Shown here: in pieces, positions 17,005 to 25,592 of the stretch
How the letters are laid out: each line of letters opens with the position of its first letter
How positions within the stretch are numbered: the stretch's first letter is position 1
Assembly (NCBI RefSeq): GCF_031453995.1
Contig: NZ_JAVDPZ010000018.1
Span: forward strand, 1 to 64,000
DNA: 64,000 nt
Reading direction: 5' to 3'
DNA from: Nitrobacter vulgaris
GTDB lineage: Bacteria; Pseudomonadota; Alphaproteobacteria; Rhizobiales; Xanthobacteraceae
Notes under the pieces: model-generated
Databases searched by the model: none
What the model saw: the letters and a program-made list of their open reading frames with translations, nothing else
What the model was told of the DNA's origin: nothing
Position numbers and translations under genes: made by a program

Positions 17005-19245
17005 ATGCGGATCACGCGGGACCGTATTCATCTAGAGCCGGACGGCGTTCTGCTTATTGGCGTAGCCGGTCCGATCCTGATCCGAAGCGAAACGGTCAGG
17101 GAGATGATCGAGGCGCTTCTGGCCTATGCCGATCCGACTTCTGGAGAAGTCTACGGGATTCGGCCGCACGGCGGCCGAATGGAGGCTTGTTACACTGAAC
17201 TGACCCAGTTGCTTGAGATAGCGGGCGTGGCGGATGCTGGAAGTGCTGCGACGCAGGCGCCGCGCCCACGCGAGGGCCACGTGCTTATTGCTGGCGATGC
17301 CGATTGGGTGCCGGCCTTGGCCGAAGAACTCGCCCATTCGGGGATAGCGTACCTGTCGTTCTGGTATCCTGAGCCGGGTGGCAATTGCGACGCGGCAACC
17401 AGTCCGGAAGCTCTGTGCAGCAGGATCAAAATCATGGCCCCGGAATGCATCGCCCGCTTGCACGCATGCGCCGACGGAGAATGGGATTTACCTCCGGATG
17501 TGGACCTCGTCGTAGGCGCGCTGGCCCCGGTCAGGGTAGGACGGCAAGTCGAGCTGGAGCGCGCTTGCCGCGCTGTCAGGATCGCCTTTCTCGGGGCGGA
17601 GATCGTCGGCACGCGGGGTTGCATCGGCCCGATCTCCCTTCCAGGCACCGCGGGTTGCTGGCTCTGTGCACGTCAGCGGCGCCGTGCGCATAACCCCGAT
17701 CCCGAGGCGGTGGCGCGCGCCGATCGTCTGACGGTTGCGAATTACCCACCTCTGCCGTGGGACGTGGCGCGGTCCTTTGGGCAATCGGTTGCGGTGGAGG
17801 TCCGGCGCTATCTCCGGTCGGCCGCTGAAACGTCGCTGCGCGCGCATGTGCGGATCGTCGAGGTGCACGGGCAGACCTCGGCGCGCCATGGCTTCGTTCC
17901 GATGCCTTGGTGCGAGACCTGTGGAACGGATGGTCCGGCACTGCCGCGGCCGGACCTTTCGGCCACCGCTGACGAGCCTAACGTAGAGACGATCCGAACG
18001 GCGTTCCGGGACTGGATCGATCCGGAAACAGGACCGATTGTCGGGCCGGTCCTCCGGGAGCTGCCGCAGTTCGCGCGCAAAGCTTTTGTTGCGGTTGCGG
18101 AGATTGCCCCTTTTTGCGCGTTTCGAACCGATCCTACCCTACCGGAGCCGGCGTCTGGCAAGGGGATGGCGGAAGGGACAGCAATGCTCGGCGCGATCGG
18201 AGAGGCGTTCGAAAGATATGCCGCTTCGCGCTGCGATCTTGATACCCTGGTCCAAGCCCGTATGGCCGAGCTCGATGGCCAAGTGCTCGATCCGCGTCGG
18301 GTTGGAATGTATGATGCGGCGCAATATGCCGCCGAAGGCTTTCCGTTCGCGCCATTCGATCGCGAGGCAGTTCATTTTTGGAGGTTGGCGAACAATTTGC
18401 GAACCGGGACGAAGACGTGGGTACTGGCCAGTCAACTGTACTACAAGTTTCCGTCCGTGTTTTCGGATTTCGTCGCGCAGGTCACTTCGAACGGGCTAGC
18501 CGCTGGAGCGGACTTGGAAAGTGCAACGATGCGGGCCGTTCTGGAGCTCATTGAACGGGACGCGGTCATGGTCGCGTGGCTCTGCCGCGACCCGGGGCGC
18601 CAACTGCCGCTCAATCTCTGCGATGCCGAGACCCGCGACATCGCCGGTGAACTGATGTCCGCGGGCGCTTCTGTCGCATTTTACCTGCTCGAGGGCGCAG
18701 GAAAGACTCCGGTGGTTCTGTGCACAGCCATGGGAGATGGACGGTCATGGCCCGGCCTATCCGCCACTGCGGCGGCGCATCCCTGTCTCCGGCGTGCGGC
18801 CCGAGGGGCGATGCTGGAACAGGCCGTCTCGGGCTTCGGCCTGATGAAGATGTTGCGAGAGGTAAGTGGACCGCGGCCAATGCGTCCAGAGGAGGTGCGC
18901 TGCGGCCAGTTTCTCGACCACGCTTGTTATTATTTGCCTAAGCGAGAGGAGGAGTTGGCGTTTCTTCGAAACGCGCCGAGTTACGAACCGGAGGTGGAGA
19001 GTCATGACGAGCCGATTCCGAGCCTTGCTGAATTGGCGGCCCGTCTGGCCGGCGATGGAGTCGAGATCGCGGTGGCCGACCTTACCCCGCCCGACGTGGC
19101 GAGCGCCTCCATCCATGTCGTCCGCGCCGTCGCGGCAGGTCTACAGCCACTCCATTGCGGTTTCGGAATGGAGTTTCGCGGAAGCTGGAGGCTTCGACAT
19201 TGGCGGAGGAAGGCGCTGAACCCGGCACCACACCCATTCTGCTGA
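17005..19245 (+). CDS. Fused ThiF/E1-like and YcaO cyclodehydratase
   Basis: The start ATG at 17005 has a GGAGAA ribosome binding site; the open frame before it overlaps the maturase and is rejected. Of the 746 aa, residues 1-355 are a leader-binding E1/ThiF-like domain of azole/azoline (TOMM) systems. It has GTRGCIGPISLPGTAGCWLC and a second CxxC in WCETCG, a likely structural zinc site. Residues about 365-746 are a YcaO domain with the ATP/Mg motifs GAIGEAFERYA (about 393-403) and RAVLELIERDAVMVAW (about 510-525). The protein ends NPAPHPFC, a PxPxP terminus typical of azoline-forming YcaO proteins. It should convert Cys/Ser/Thr of the precursor to azolines using ATP. No dehydrogenase gene follows; downstream is transposase debris. 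Confidence 0.93.
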   Translation: MRITRDRIHLEPDGVLLIGVAGPILIRSETVREMIEALLAYADPTSGEVYGIRPHGGRMEACYTELTQLLEIAGVADAGSAATQAPRPREGHVLIAGDADWVPALAEELAHSGIAYLSFWYPEPGGNCDAATSPEALCSRIKIMAPECIARLHACADGEWDLPPDVDLVVGALAPVRVGRQVELERACRAVRIAFLGAEIVGTRGCIGPISLPGTAGCWLCARQRRRAHNPDPEAVARADRLTVANYPPLPWDVARSFGQSVAVEVRRYLRSAAETSLRAHVRIVEVHGQTSARHGFVPMPWCETCGTDGPALPRPDLSATADEPNVETIRTAFRDWIDPETGPIVGPVLRELPQFARKAFVAVAEIAPFCAFRTDPTLPEPASGKGMAEGTAMLGAIGEAFERYAASRCDLDTLVQARMAELDGQVLDPRRVGMYDAAQYAAEGFPFAPFDREAVHFWRLANNLRTGTKTWVLASQLYYKFPSVFSDFVAQVTSNGLAAGADLESATMRAVLELIERDAVMVAWLCRDPGRQLPLNLCDAETRDIAGELMSAGASVAFYLLEGAGKTPVVLCTAMGDGRSWPGLSATAAAHPCLRRAARGAMLEQAVSGFGLMKMLREVSGPRPMRPEEVRCGQFLDHACYYLPKREEELAFLRNAPSYEPEVESHDEPIPSLAELAARLAGDGVEIAVADLTPPDVASASIHVVRAVAAGLQPLHCGFGMEFRGSWRLRHWRRKALNPAPHPFC

Positions 19246-19332
19246 CCGAGCCGGCTGCAAAACGGCGACAGCTATCGTCTCGCGACGGCCAGGCGATCTC
19301 TCCGAATTGCTCAAGCTCGGGATTGAGGTCGC

Positions 19333-19580
19333 TCAATCAAACGTCGCCAAGGTGAGCTGGTGCGGTGGGCTTGTCCCGGATGCCATGGCGCGCAGTCGGC
19401 CTGTGACGACCGCGCTATAGATTTGATCCCGATCGCGGATGAGGTATTTTGGGACATCATCCCAAGGGAAGGCCTCGATTATCTGCCGCGCAATCCACTC
19501 CGCTGCCGGATTTGTTGTGACGTTGATCCAGACCATCTCTCTGCGGTCGAGCCGGACGATGACGAAGGCATAGAGCAGGT
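19333..19580 (-). pseudogene. Integrase-core transposase remnant, inverted middle part
   Basis: On the minus strand a piece of an rve-type transposase is readable: FVVPTIGSDLLYAFVIVRLD, then REMVWINVTTNPAAEWIARQII, EAFPWDDVPKYLIRDRDQIY and RLRAMASGTSPP. These include the segment between the first and second catalytic Asp (IRDRD). The rest of the same protein (the part after PWQNG) continues on the plus strand from 19590. The two halves therefore lie in opposite orientation, implying an internal inversion. Confidence 0.7.
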
Positions 19581-19589
19581 CGGAACCGA

Positions 19590-19890
19590 TAGTCGGGACA
19601 ACGAACGGCTGATCGGATCGATCCGGCGCGAGTGTTTGGACCACATCATTGTCTTGAGCGAGGTGCATCTGCGCCGGGTACTCAATTTTATGTCGACCAT
19701 TGCAACTGTGTCAGAACCCCTCGATCTTTGGACAAGGATGCGCCGGCTTCCAGGCCGGTTCACCGAACCGGTGTCATTTGTTTACACGCCATTCTGGGCG
19801 GACCGCATCACCGCTACGCCCGTGTTCAAGTTTTCGGTACATACAAGGTTGTGGATCGTATGCGCGAGATCGGTGGGTCGGTGATCCGTT
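19590..19890 (+). pseudogene. Integrase-core transposase remnant, C-terminal part
   Basis: NERLIGSIRRECLDHIIVLSEVHLRRVL is the segment carrying the catalytic Glu (RREC-DH). After a frameshift it continues with FYVDHCNCVRTPRSLDKDAPASRP and HAILGGPHHRYARV, the C-terminus of the transposase. It is in opposite orientation to the adjoining middle part. Positions 19721-19846 are repeated at 22923-23048. Confidence 0.7.
19721..19846 (+). repeat. 126-bp transposase-end repeat, copy A
   Basis: This matches 22923-23048 over the same 126-bp length with only a few mismatches, and partially matches 32598-32654. It encodes SLDKDAPASRP...HHRYARV and ends with TTTTCGGTACATACAA, probably close to the IS terminal repeat. 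Confidence 0.8.
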
Positions 19891-20177
19891 GAACTCATTG
19901 CTCGACGTAACGCGGCACAGCTTCTCTACCGATACCGATCTGGATCGCGCGATATGGCAGCGGCTGAAGGTGAAGATCGCGCTCAGGGTCCCACTGTATC
20001 CGAACCAGCGAAGCGGCCTTCAGCTTGACCCAATCGTCCTTGCTTGTTGAGGGATCGGATGGCTAGTGCCCAAAGCCCATTCTAACGCCCGCGCAGGGCG
20101 CCAGGAAATATCTGGCAAGGCTGCCGATCTACCCCCTGATCGTTTGCACTAATCGGTAGCCTCCGATTAGCTTCCTA

Positions 20178-20678
20178 TCAACGAGTAGCCGCTTGAACGC
20201 CCGCTAGCGCGGCTTGGAGCGCCACTTCTTTCGTATGATCGAGCGATGTTTTCAACACCGTTCCGCCTTCACCTTTTAGACCTTCTAGCACTTTGTCGGC
20301 GGTGACCTTACGTACCAATACGAAGAGCGCAGCGGTCCCAGGCTGAATTGCGGCGGCAGTTTCCTTCATCCATTTGTCGTTGATGCCGACATCCGTTAGA
20401 TATCCGCTAAGTGAACCGGATGCCGCGCCAAGCGCAGCCCCTGCCAGCGGCATCAAGAAGATCAGGCCGATAAGTGTTCCCCAAAAAGCACCCGAAACCG
20501 CACCCGTAGTCGTAGTGTTGAGTAGCTGGTTGAGTTTGACACGGCCTTGAGCATCCTTCGCTGCGATCACCGCGTCGCCGAGCTCAATCAGATATTCCTT
20601 CTGCATCGTCAGCAATTTCTGACGAACCTCTTCAGCTTTCTCTTCCGTAGGAAACGCGATCACGACTAGATCACTCAT
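20178..20678 (-). CDS. DUF1269 family membrane protein
   Basis: The 166-aa protein begins MSDLVVIAFPTEEKAEEVRQKL. It has a Gly/Ala-rich double-helix region (GAVSGAFWGTLIGLIFLMPLAGAALGAASG, about 58-88), then TDVGINDKWMKE and PGTAALFVLVRKVTADKVLEGL. This layout is diagnostic of DUF1269, a conserved bacterial membrane-associated family of unknown function. Upstream AAGGAACC serves as ribosome binding site. It is a single gene flanked by transposase debris and a gene-free stretch. Confidence 0.93.
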   Translation of the reverse strand: MSDLVVIAFPTEEKAEEVRQKLLTMQKEYLIELGDAVIAAKDAQGRVKLNQLLNTTTTGAVSGAFWGTLIGLIFLMPLAGAALGAASGSLSGYLTDVGINDKWMKETAAAIQPGTAALFVLVRKVTADKVLEGLKGEGGTVLKTSLDHTKEVALQAALAGVQAATR

Positions 20679-21134
20679 GTTAGGGTTCCTTTTTGAGTTC
20701 AGTTTTCTTCGAGAACATTCGCGATGGGCGGTTGCTTTGATCTAAGTCAAAGACGAGTAGCGTGGTCTTTAGAAATGCACGGACTGGCAAGAATACTTTG
20801 TCTTGAGCCTTATAGGCAGGAAGGATGAACGAATGCACAAGTTTCGGCGAGGCGTGGACCACAAGCTGCGGGGTGCTCCAGCACGCTGACATTACAGATT
20901 TCTGGGCCGGCTGCTGCATTCTTATTCTTCGCGAAATCGATCTCGGTCTGTTTCGCTAACCATTCTTACGATCTTGCCGAAACTCTCGACAGATTTACTG
21001 CACGCGATCCAGCAGCGTCGGTGCAGAGCGATTTTGACTTGGAAAAAAGTCGCCGCGCGGCTAGACGACTTCGGAAGCCGACTGGAGGACTCGAACTTCT
21101 CCATCGTTTAGATCTTGCTTGTATAGTTAAGTGA
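20679..21134. other. Gene-free stretch
   Basis: Short minus-strand frames (for example 20680-20919) have no ribosome binding site or family features and are not called. The right half may hold degraded coding sequence but nothing is recognisable. Confidence 0.45.
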
Positions 21135-21893
21135 TCATCTCGATAAAGGTGACAGGGCCTGCGAGATCTGGGTCTCTGGTAGCTTCAGGAGCCCGCTGAA
21201 GGGCGTGTTGAGTTCAGCAATCAAAAACAAAGCGCTCGCTGCTGACAATGCAAAGAGACCTACGAAGACCATTACAGTCGGATTGATCGCTCCGAGAATG
21301 CTGTAGCTTGCGAAGATAACGGCGAGCCAGAAAATAAGAAGCACCAGAAAAGGTACTGGAAGCGTGCTGCCCGAGTCGGTGTACAAATGTAGGCGAGCCT
21401 GGGCGCCGCGGTTTATGACCTCGTCGATTTGCTTCCTGAACTGGCGTTGCTGCTCGGTCGCATTTGGCAGTTGATAGATAGTAGCCGAGAAGCGCTTCCA
21501 GGCGTCCGACGCCACGAACGCGTGATGGCCCAGCTGGCTTGCCGGAGCCCAGATGCCATTTGCCAGTGCTGCGGATTGCTGCCGCAAGGCTTCCCTCGCT
21601 CCGTCGGCCGGCGGACCATATTCGGAAAGCAATTGGTCAAGCAAAACCAGATCAGATGATATCTGATTTAGCTGGGATGCGGTTGAATCATAAGAAATCT
21701 TTGCCGTCGAGATCAGCAGACCAAGAATGAGAGCTGCCAGTGTTGAAAGCAATCCCACGCCTGACTTGATAACACTGATGGCTTGATCGTTGAGATGATG
21801 CTCCGGAAGGCGGTCGCGCAGCCATGAACCGACAGCGACCCCGCTGACCATTGCTGCGAGTGAGATGATCAATAACCACACGGATTCGCTCAC
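21135..21893 (-). CDS. DUF4239 (bestrophin-like) membrane protein
   Basis: This is a 252-aa inner-membrane protein. The N-terminal helix (about 5-25) leads to HHLNDQAISVIKSGVGLLSTLAALILGLLISTAK, the DUF4239 signature. A soluble helical region (75-180) follows, then two or three helices at about 183-235 (VPFLVLLIFWLAVIFASYSIL, NPTVMVFVGLFALSAASALFLIAEL). The family has a proposed relation to bestrophin channels, but its function is unproven. The gene is intact and isolated. Confidence 0.9.
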   Translation of the reverse strand: MSESVWLLIISLAAMVSGVAVGSWLRDRLPEHHLNDQAISVIKSGVGLLSTLAALILGLLISTAKISYDSTASQLNQISSDLVLLDQLLSEYGPPADGAREALRQQSAALANGIWAPASQLGHHAFVASDAWKRFSATIYQLPNATEQQRQFRKQIDEVINRGAQARLHLYTDSGSTLPVPFLVLLIFWLAVIFASYSILGAINPTVMVFVGLFALSAASALFLIAELNTPFSGLLKLPETQISQALSPLSR

Positions 21894-22217
21894 GCAGCGT
21901 GCCTTCCAGAGTTGTTAGCAGTCAGCTCGCGATCAAACAGTTTTGGAACTATATCATCGAAGGGCTTTTAGGGCATGCCTGGGCTGCGACGCCCACGTCC
22001 GTCCAGACTGCAGCGGAACCGATCGGGTTCGTCCAGAAAGAGCCGAAATATCTTCACGAAATGCCACTATTCCCCTTTCTCGAGCCTAGGGTTTGGAGCC
22101 TCACGCCAAACAGGATCAGTGCACGCACGAGATTTGTTGACATGAGGTATCAAAGCTCAGCGCGGTTTTGATAAACTCGGCTAGGTCACTTGCAATGTTG
22201 ATGACGCGGTTGGGCGG
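21894..22217. other. Gene-free stretch
   Basis: This is the region between two convergent or tandem minus-strand genes. No start with ribosome binding site and no repeat was noticed. Confidence 0.45.
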
Positions 22218-22628
22218 TCACGCCAGATCCACTGCAAAGCGTTTGAGATCGGCGAGCGAGCAATGTGTCAGCGCACCCTCATGAGTGGCGCGCAAGACCA
22301 CTCGCGGTGCTCGGCTTGCTTGGAATGCTTCCTGCCAGCGGGGTGCACATAAGCACCAACGGTCTCCGGGTTTCAGGCCTGGGAAACCGAACTCCGGCAA
22401 TGGAGTCGAAAGATCGTTACCGCGCGATACAGAAAAATCGAGAAACGCTGCAGTTACGACGACGCAGACCGTGTGACTGCCATTGTCTTCTGGTCCAGTG
22501 TCGCAGCAGCCGTCCCGATAAAACCCCGTCATCGGCCTGATCGAACAAAGTTGAAGCGGCTCGCCGAGCACGTTCCGACTTGTACGGCGGTGAGGGCCGC
22601 CCCCACTATCCTGATCGTCCCTTAGCAT
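22218..22628 (-). CDS. DUF2237 family protein
   Basis: The 136-aa protein carries the DUF2237 signature: NVLGEPLQLCSIRPMTGFYRDGCCDTGPEDNGSHTVC, then FLDFSVSRGNDLSTPLPEFGFPGLKPGDRWCLCA and a C-terminal helix. The invariant Cys residues and the GLKPGDRWCLCA block are intact. These are small soluble proteins of unknown function, widespread in bacteria. The first 14 residues (MLRDDQDSGGGPHR) precede the usual start of the family and may be a start-site artefact. Confidence 0.9.
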   Translation of the reverse strand: MLRDDQDSGGGPHRRTSRNVLGEPLQLCSIRPMTGFYRDGCCDTGPEDNGSHTVCVVVTAAFLDFSVSRGNDLSTPLPEFGFPGLKPGDRWCLCAPRWQEAFQASRAPRVVLRATHEGALTHCSLADLKRFAVDLA

Positions 22629-22689
22629 TGCCGCACCTTGCCTTCATCCCTGCATCTGGCACCGGAAAAGCGGGCGCCGATGGCAATGT

Positions 22690-23048
22690 ATGGACTAAGC
22701 GTTGCGACGCAAGCTGAAAAGCCGGGTTCGCCTCACGAACAGCGATCGCTGGTTCTTTGTCCAGCTGTATCGCTGGTTTCCGTCGATCCTGCAGGTTCTC
22801 ATGATTGTCTGGCCCGAGACGCTGGTGCGTTGGCATCGGGCTGGCTTTCGCCGCTATTGGCGGTGGAGATCGCGCCCACTGGGAGGGCGACCTCAGATCG
22901 AGACGGAGCTGCGCGTAACCTATCGATCTTTGGACAAGGATGCGCCGGCCTCCAGGCCGGTTTACCGAACCGGTGTCATTTGTTCACACGCCATTCTGGG
23001 CGGGCTGCATCACCGCTACGCCCGTGTTTAAATTTTCGGTACATACAA
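22690..23048 (+). mobile_element. Internally deleted copy of the integrase-core IS
   Basis: The N-terminal part of the transposase (RRKLKSRVRLTNSDRWFFVQLY, RWFPSILQVLMIVWPETLVRWHRAGF, GGRPQIETELR) is joined in frame to its C-terminus (YRSLDKDAPASRPV...HAILGGLHHRYARV). About 200 catalytic-domain codons seen in full-length relatives are absent. The right 126 bp repeat 19721-19846. It is a non-autonomous relic sitting just upstream of the pse genes. Confidence 0.7.
22923..23048 (+). repeat. 126-bp transposase-end repeat, copy B
   Basis: Near-identical to 19721-19846; it forms the right end of the internally deleted element. It ends TTTTCGGTACATACAA. Confidence 0.8.
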
Positions 23049-23140
23049 TCACTTGCCACTTCGTTGATCTAGTCTGACCGGCCCGTCATTGACATCGCGC
23101 GGACTTCGGTTACGCCACTCCCAGACAAAGAGAGGTCCAG

Positions 23141-24142
23141 GTGTTCAACGGCAAATCCGTATTTATTTCCGGCGGTACAGGCTCCTTCGGGCGAAAATTT
23201 GCGAATATACTGCTCGAGCGCTACGACTTGGCGCGCCTGGTTTTCTATTCACGCGATGAGCTCAAGCAATTCGAGATGCAGCAGGAAGTAAACGCGCCCT
23301 GCATTCGCTGGCTAATTGGCGATGTGCGTGATCGCGCGCGTTTGATCGAAGCGACGCGTGGGATTGACTATCTCGTTCATGCTGCCGCTATGAAGCAGGT
23401 GACAGCATCTGAATATAATCCAATGGAATGTATCCGCACCAACATTCATGGCGCGGAGAACATTGTGGCAGCCGCGCTTGCCAACGACGTTGAGCAGGTG
23501 GTCGCGCTCTCAAGCGACAAAGCGGCTAATCCGATCAACCTGTATGGCGCTACCAAGCTTGCATCGGATAAACTGTTCATTGCTGCCAACAATATGGCAG
23601 GCAAACGACGTACCGCCTTTTCGGTCGTGCGCTACGGTAACGTTGCCGGCTCGCGCGGATCGGTCGTCCCATTTTTCGAAAAACTGATAGCGCAAGGCGC
23701 GACGTCATTGCCGATTACCGACGTCGCCATGACTCGTTTCTGGATCTCGTTGCAGGAAAGCGTCGACTTCGTTCTGAAGTGCTTCCAGCGTATGCATGGC
23801 GGCGAGATCTTTGTACCGAAGTTGCCGTCGATCCGGATAGTCGACCTTGCAACGGCGATTGCGCCGCACCTGCCACAGAACTTGATTGGTATCCGGCCGG
23901 GCGAAAAGCTGCACGAGATATTGTGCCCTGCGGATAATAGCCATTTGACGCTTGAGTTCAGTGATCATTATGTAATGCGGCCGTCGATCAAGTTCCATGA
24001 TCGCGGCTATGATTATTTGGAGAACCGTCTCGGTGAGACTGGTGCTCCTGTAGCGCGGGGTTTCGAGTACAACTCCGGTACAAACCCCGTCCGTTACTCT
24101 GTGGAACAGATCCGGGAATTCTATGAACGGACCAAGACATGA
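23141..24142 (+). CDS. pseB: UDP-GlcNAc 4,6-dehydratase (inverting), PseB
   Basis: The 333-aa protein is an extended short-chain dehydrogenase: Rossmann motif GGTGSFGRKF (11-20), catalytic SSDKAANPINLYGATK with Asp126-Lys127 in place of the usual Thr and Tyr135/Lys139. This is the FlaA1/PseB pattern for combined C4 oxidation, C6 dehydration and C5 inversion of UDP-GlcNAc. It catalyses the first step of pseudaminic acid synthesis in the cytoplasm. It overlaps the next gene (pseC) by 4 bp (ATGA), so the two are translationally coupled. Upstream lies the relic IS, which may supply or interrupt the promoter. Confidence 0.94.
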   Translation: MFNGKSVFISGGTGSFGRKFANILLERYDLARLVFYSRDELKQFEMQQEVNAPCIRWLIGDVRDRARLIEATRGIDYLVHAAAMKQVTASEYNPMECIRTNIHGAENIVAAALANDVEQVVALSSDKAANPINLYGATKLASDKLFIAANNMAGKRRTAFSVVRYGNVAGSRGSVVPFFEKLIAQGATSLPITDVAMTRFWISLQESVDFVLKCFQRMHGGEIFVPKLPSIRIVDLATAIAPHLPQNLIGIRPGEKLHEILCPADNSHLTLEFSDHYVMRPSIKFHDRGYDYLENRLGETGAPVARGFEYNSGTNPVRYSVEQIREFYERTKT

Positions 24143-25296
24143 TTCCCTATGGTCGTCAGGATATCTCTAGCGCCGATGTCGAGGCGGTCGTCGAAGTCCT
24201 TCGGTCAGACTTCCTAACCCAAGGGCCGATGGTCCCGAGGTTTGAGGAGACGTTGGCGCGGGCAGTCGACGCGCCTGAAGCGGTAGCCTTTTCCTCAGCA
24301 ACTGCGGCGCTGCACGTCGCTTGTCTTGCGCTCGGGCTCGGTCCATCGGATCGACTCTGGACGGTGCCGAACACCTTTGTGGCCTCCGCCAACTGCGGTC
24401 TCTACTGCGGAGCGATCGTCGATTTCGTCGATATCAATGCTAGGACCCGAAACATGGATGTCGAGGCACTAGCCACCAAGCTCGGAGCGGCCGAGCGCGA
24501 CGGCACCCTGCCGAAGGTTGTCGTTCCAGTGGACTTCGCCGGTACTTCCGCAGATCTTGCCTCCATCCGCCGGTTGGCGGACCAATACGGCTTCCGCATC
24601 CTTGAAGACGCGAGCCATGCCGTTGGCGGATACTACCAGAATAGGCCCGTCGGTTCGAGCGAACTCGCTGACGTTACCGTTTTTTCCTTCCATCCCGTCA
24701 AGATTGTGACAACAGGAGAAGGCGGTGCGGCGACCACGCGTTCTGCCGAGATCGCCCATCGCATGCGCCTGCTGCGCAACCATGGCATTTCGCGCGATCC
24801 CGCTGATATGACCGCCGTTCCCGAAGGCCCTTGGTACTACGAGCAGGTGATGCTCGGCTTCAACTACCGTATGACCGACATTCAGGCGGCGCTCGGCGTG
24901 AGGCAATTTGATCGCCTCGCCGAATTCGTTGCTCGGCGGCACACGATCGCGGCGCGTTATCATGAAGGGCTTGCCGGTCTTCCCGTGATTCGCCAGTTCG
25001 TGCCGGAGGGCACTCTCTCGGCGTTGCATCTATATGTCATTGAACTGGATGAAACCGTAAGACGTACTCGCGCCGAAGTTTTTGCAGCGATGCGCTCTTC
25101 AGGTATCGGCGTCAACGTCCATTACATCCCGGTCCATCTACAACCATGGTACCGGGCCTTGGGATTCTCCCGTGGCGATTTTCCGACTGCCGAAAAATAC
25201 TACGACTTCGCACTAACGTTGCCTATTCATCCAAACTTGAGCGCTGAACAGCAAGATTACGTTATGGAACGGTTATCCCACGCGCTCGAAACTTGA
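24139..25296 (+). CDS. pseC: Pseudaminic acid aminotransferase PseC
   Basis: The 385-aa DegT/DnrJ/EryC1 (fold type I) PLP enzyme starts MIPYGRQDISSADVEAVVEVL. It carries FLTQGPMVPRFEE, the cofactor segment EDASHAVGG (about 155-163) and the Schiff-base Lys in FSFHPVKIVTTGEGG (about 187), then MRLLRNHGI and GFNYRMTDIQAALG. It should transaminate the 4-keto sugar made by PseB to UDP-4-amino-4,6-dideoxy-N-acetyl-altrosamine. Operon overlap with pseB and matched pathway position make the assignment strong. Confidence 0.94.
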   Translation: MIPYGRQDISSADVEAVVEVLRSDFLTQGPMVPRFEETLARAVDAPEAVAFSSATAALHVACLALGLGPSDRLWTVPNTFVASANCGLYCGAIVDFVDINARTRNMDVEALATKLGAAERDGTLPKVVVPVDFAGTSADLASIRRLADQYGFRILEDASHAVGGYYQNRPVGSSELADVTVFSFHPVKIVTTGEGGAATTRSAEIAHRMRLLRNHGISRDPADMTAVPEGPWYYEQVMLGFNYRMTDIQAALGVRQFDRLAEFVARRHTIAARYHEGLAGLPVIRQFVPEGTLSALHLYVIELDETVRRTRAEVFAAMRSSGIGVNVHYIPVHLQPWYRALGFSRGDFPTAEKYYDFALTLPIHPNLSAEQQDYVMERLSHALET

Positions 25297-25592
25297 GGAT
25301 CTAAATTGTTGTGTTTTGAGATTCCGACCCGAGATCCAACGTTCGGTCTTAGAGCAAGACGGGATGGCTGGCTTGTGACGTAGACGAGGCGACCAAAGCG
25401 CAACATCGAACGAGCCCTTCCACTTTTTCAGACCTTAAGTGCGAAGAAGTCATTCTTCAAAAACGCTGTTCATTGGAAGGACTGGGGCCGACTGGACCTC
25501 AGATGGAGAGCTGCTTATAGAACGTGATCTTTTCGGGTTGGTTTGCGCGATCAGAAATTTGAAAACCAGATCGCAGGGGTCTTCGTGGCGCC

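Noticed and set aside
19155..19355. 66-codon plus-strand frame overlapping the end of the YcaO gene
   Set aside because: Overlaps the conserved PxPxP end of the YcaO protein in another frame; no ribosome binding site.
20680..20919. 79-codon minus-strand frame before DUF1269
   Set aside because: No recognisable features; the DUF1269 ribosome binding site lies inside its end.
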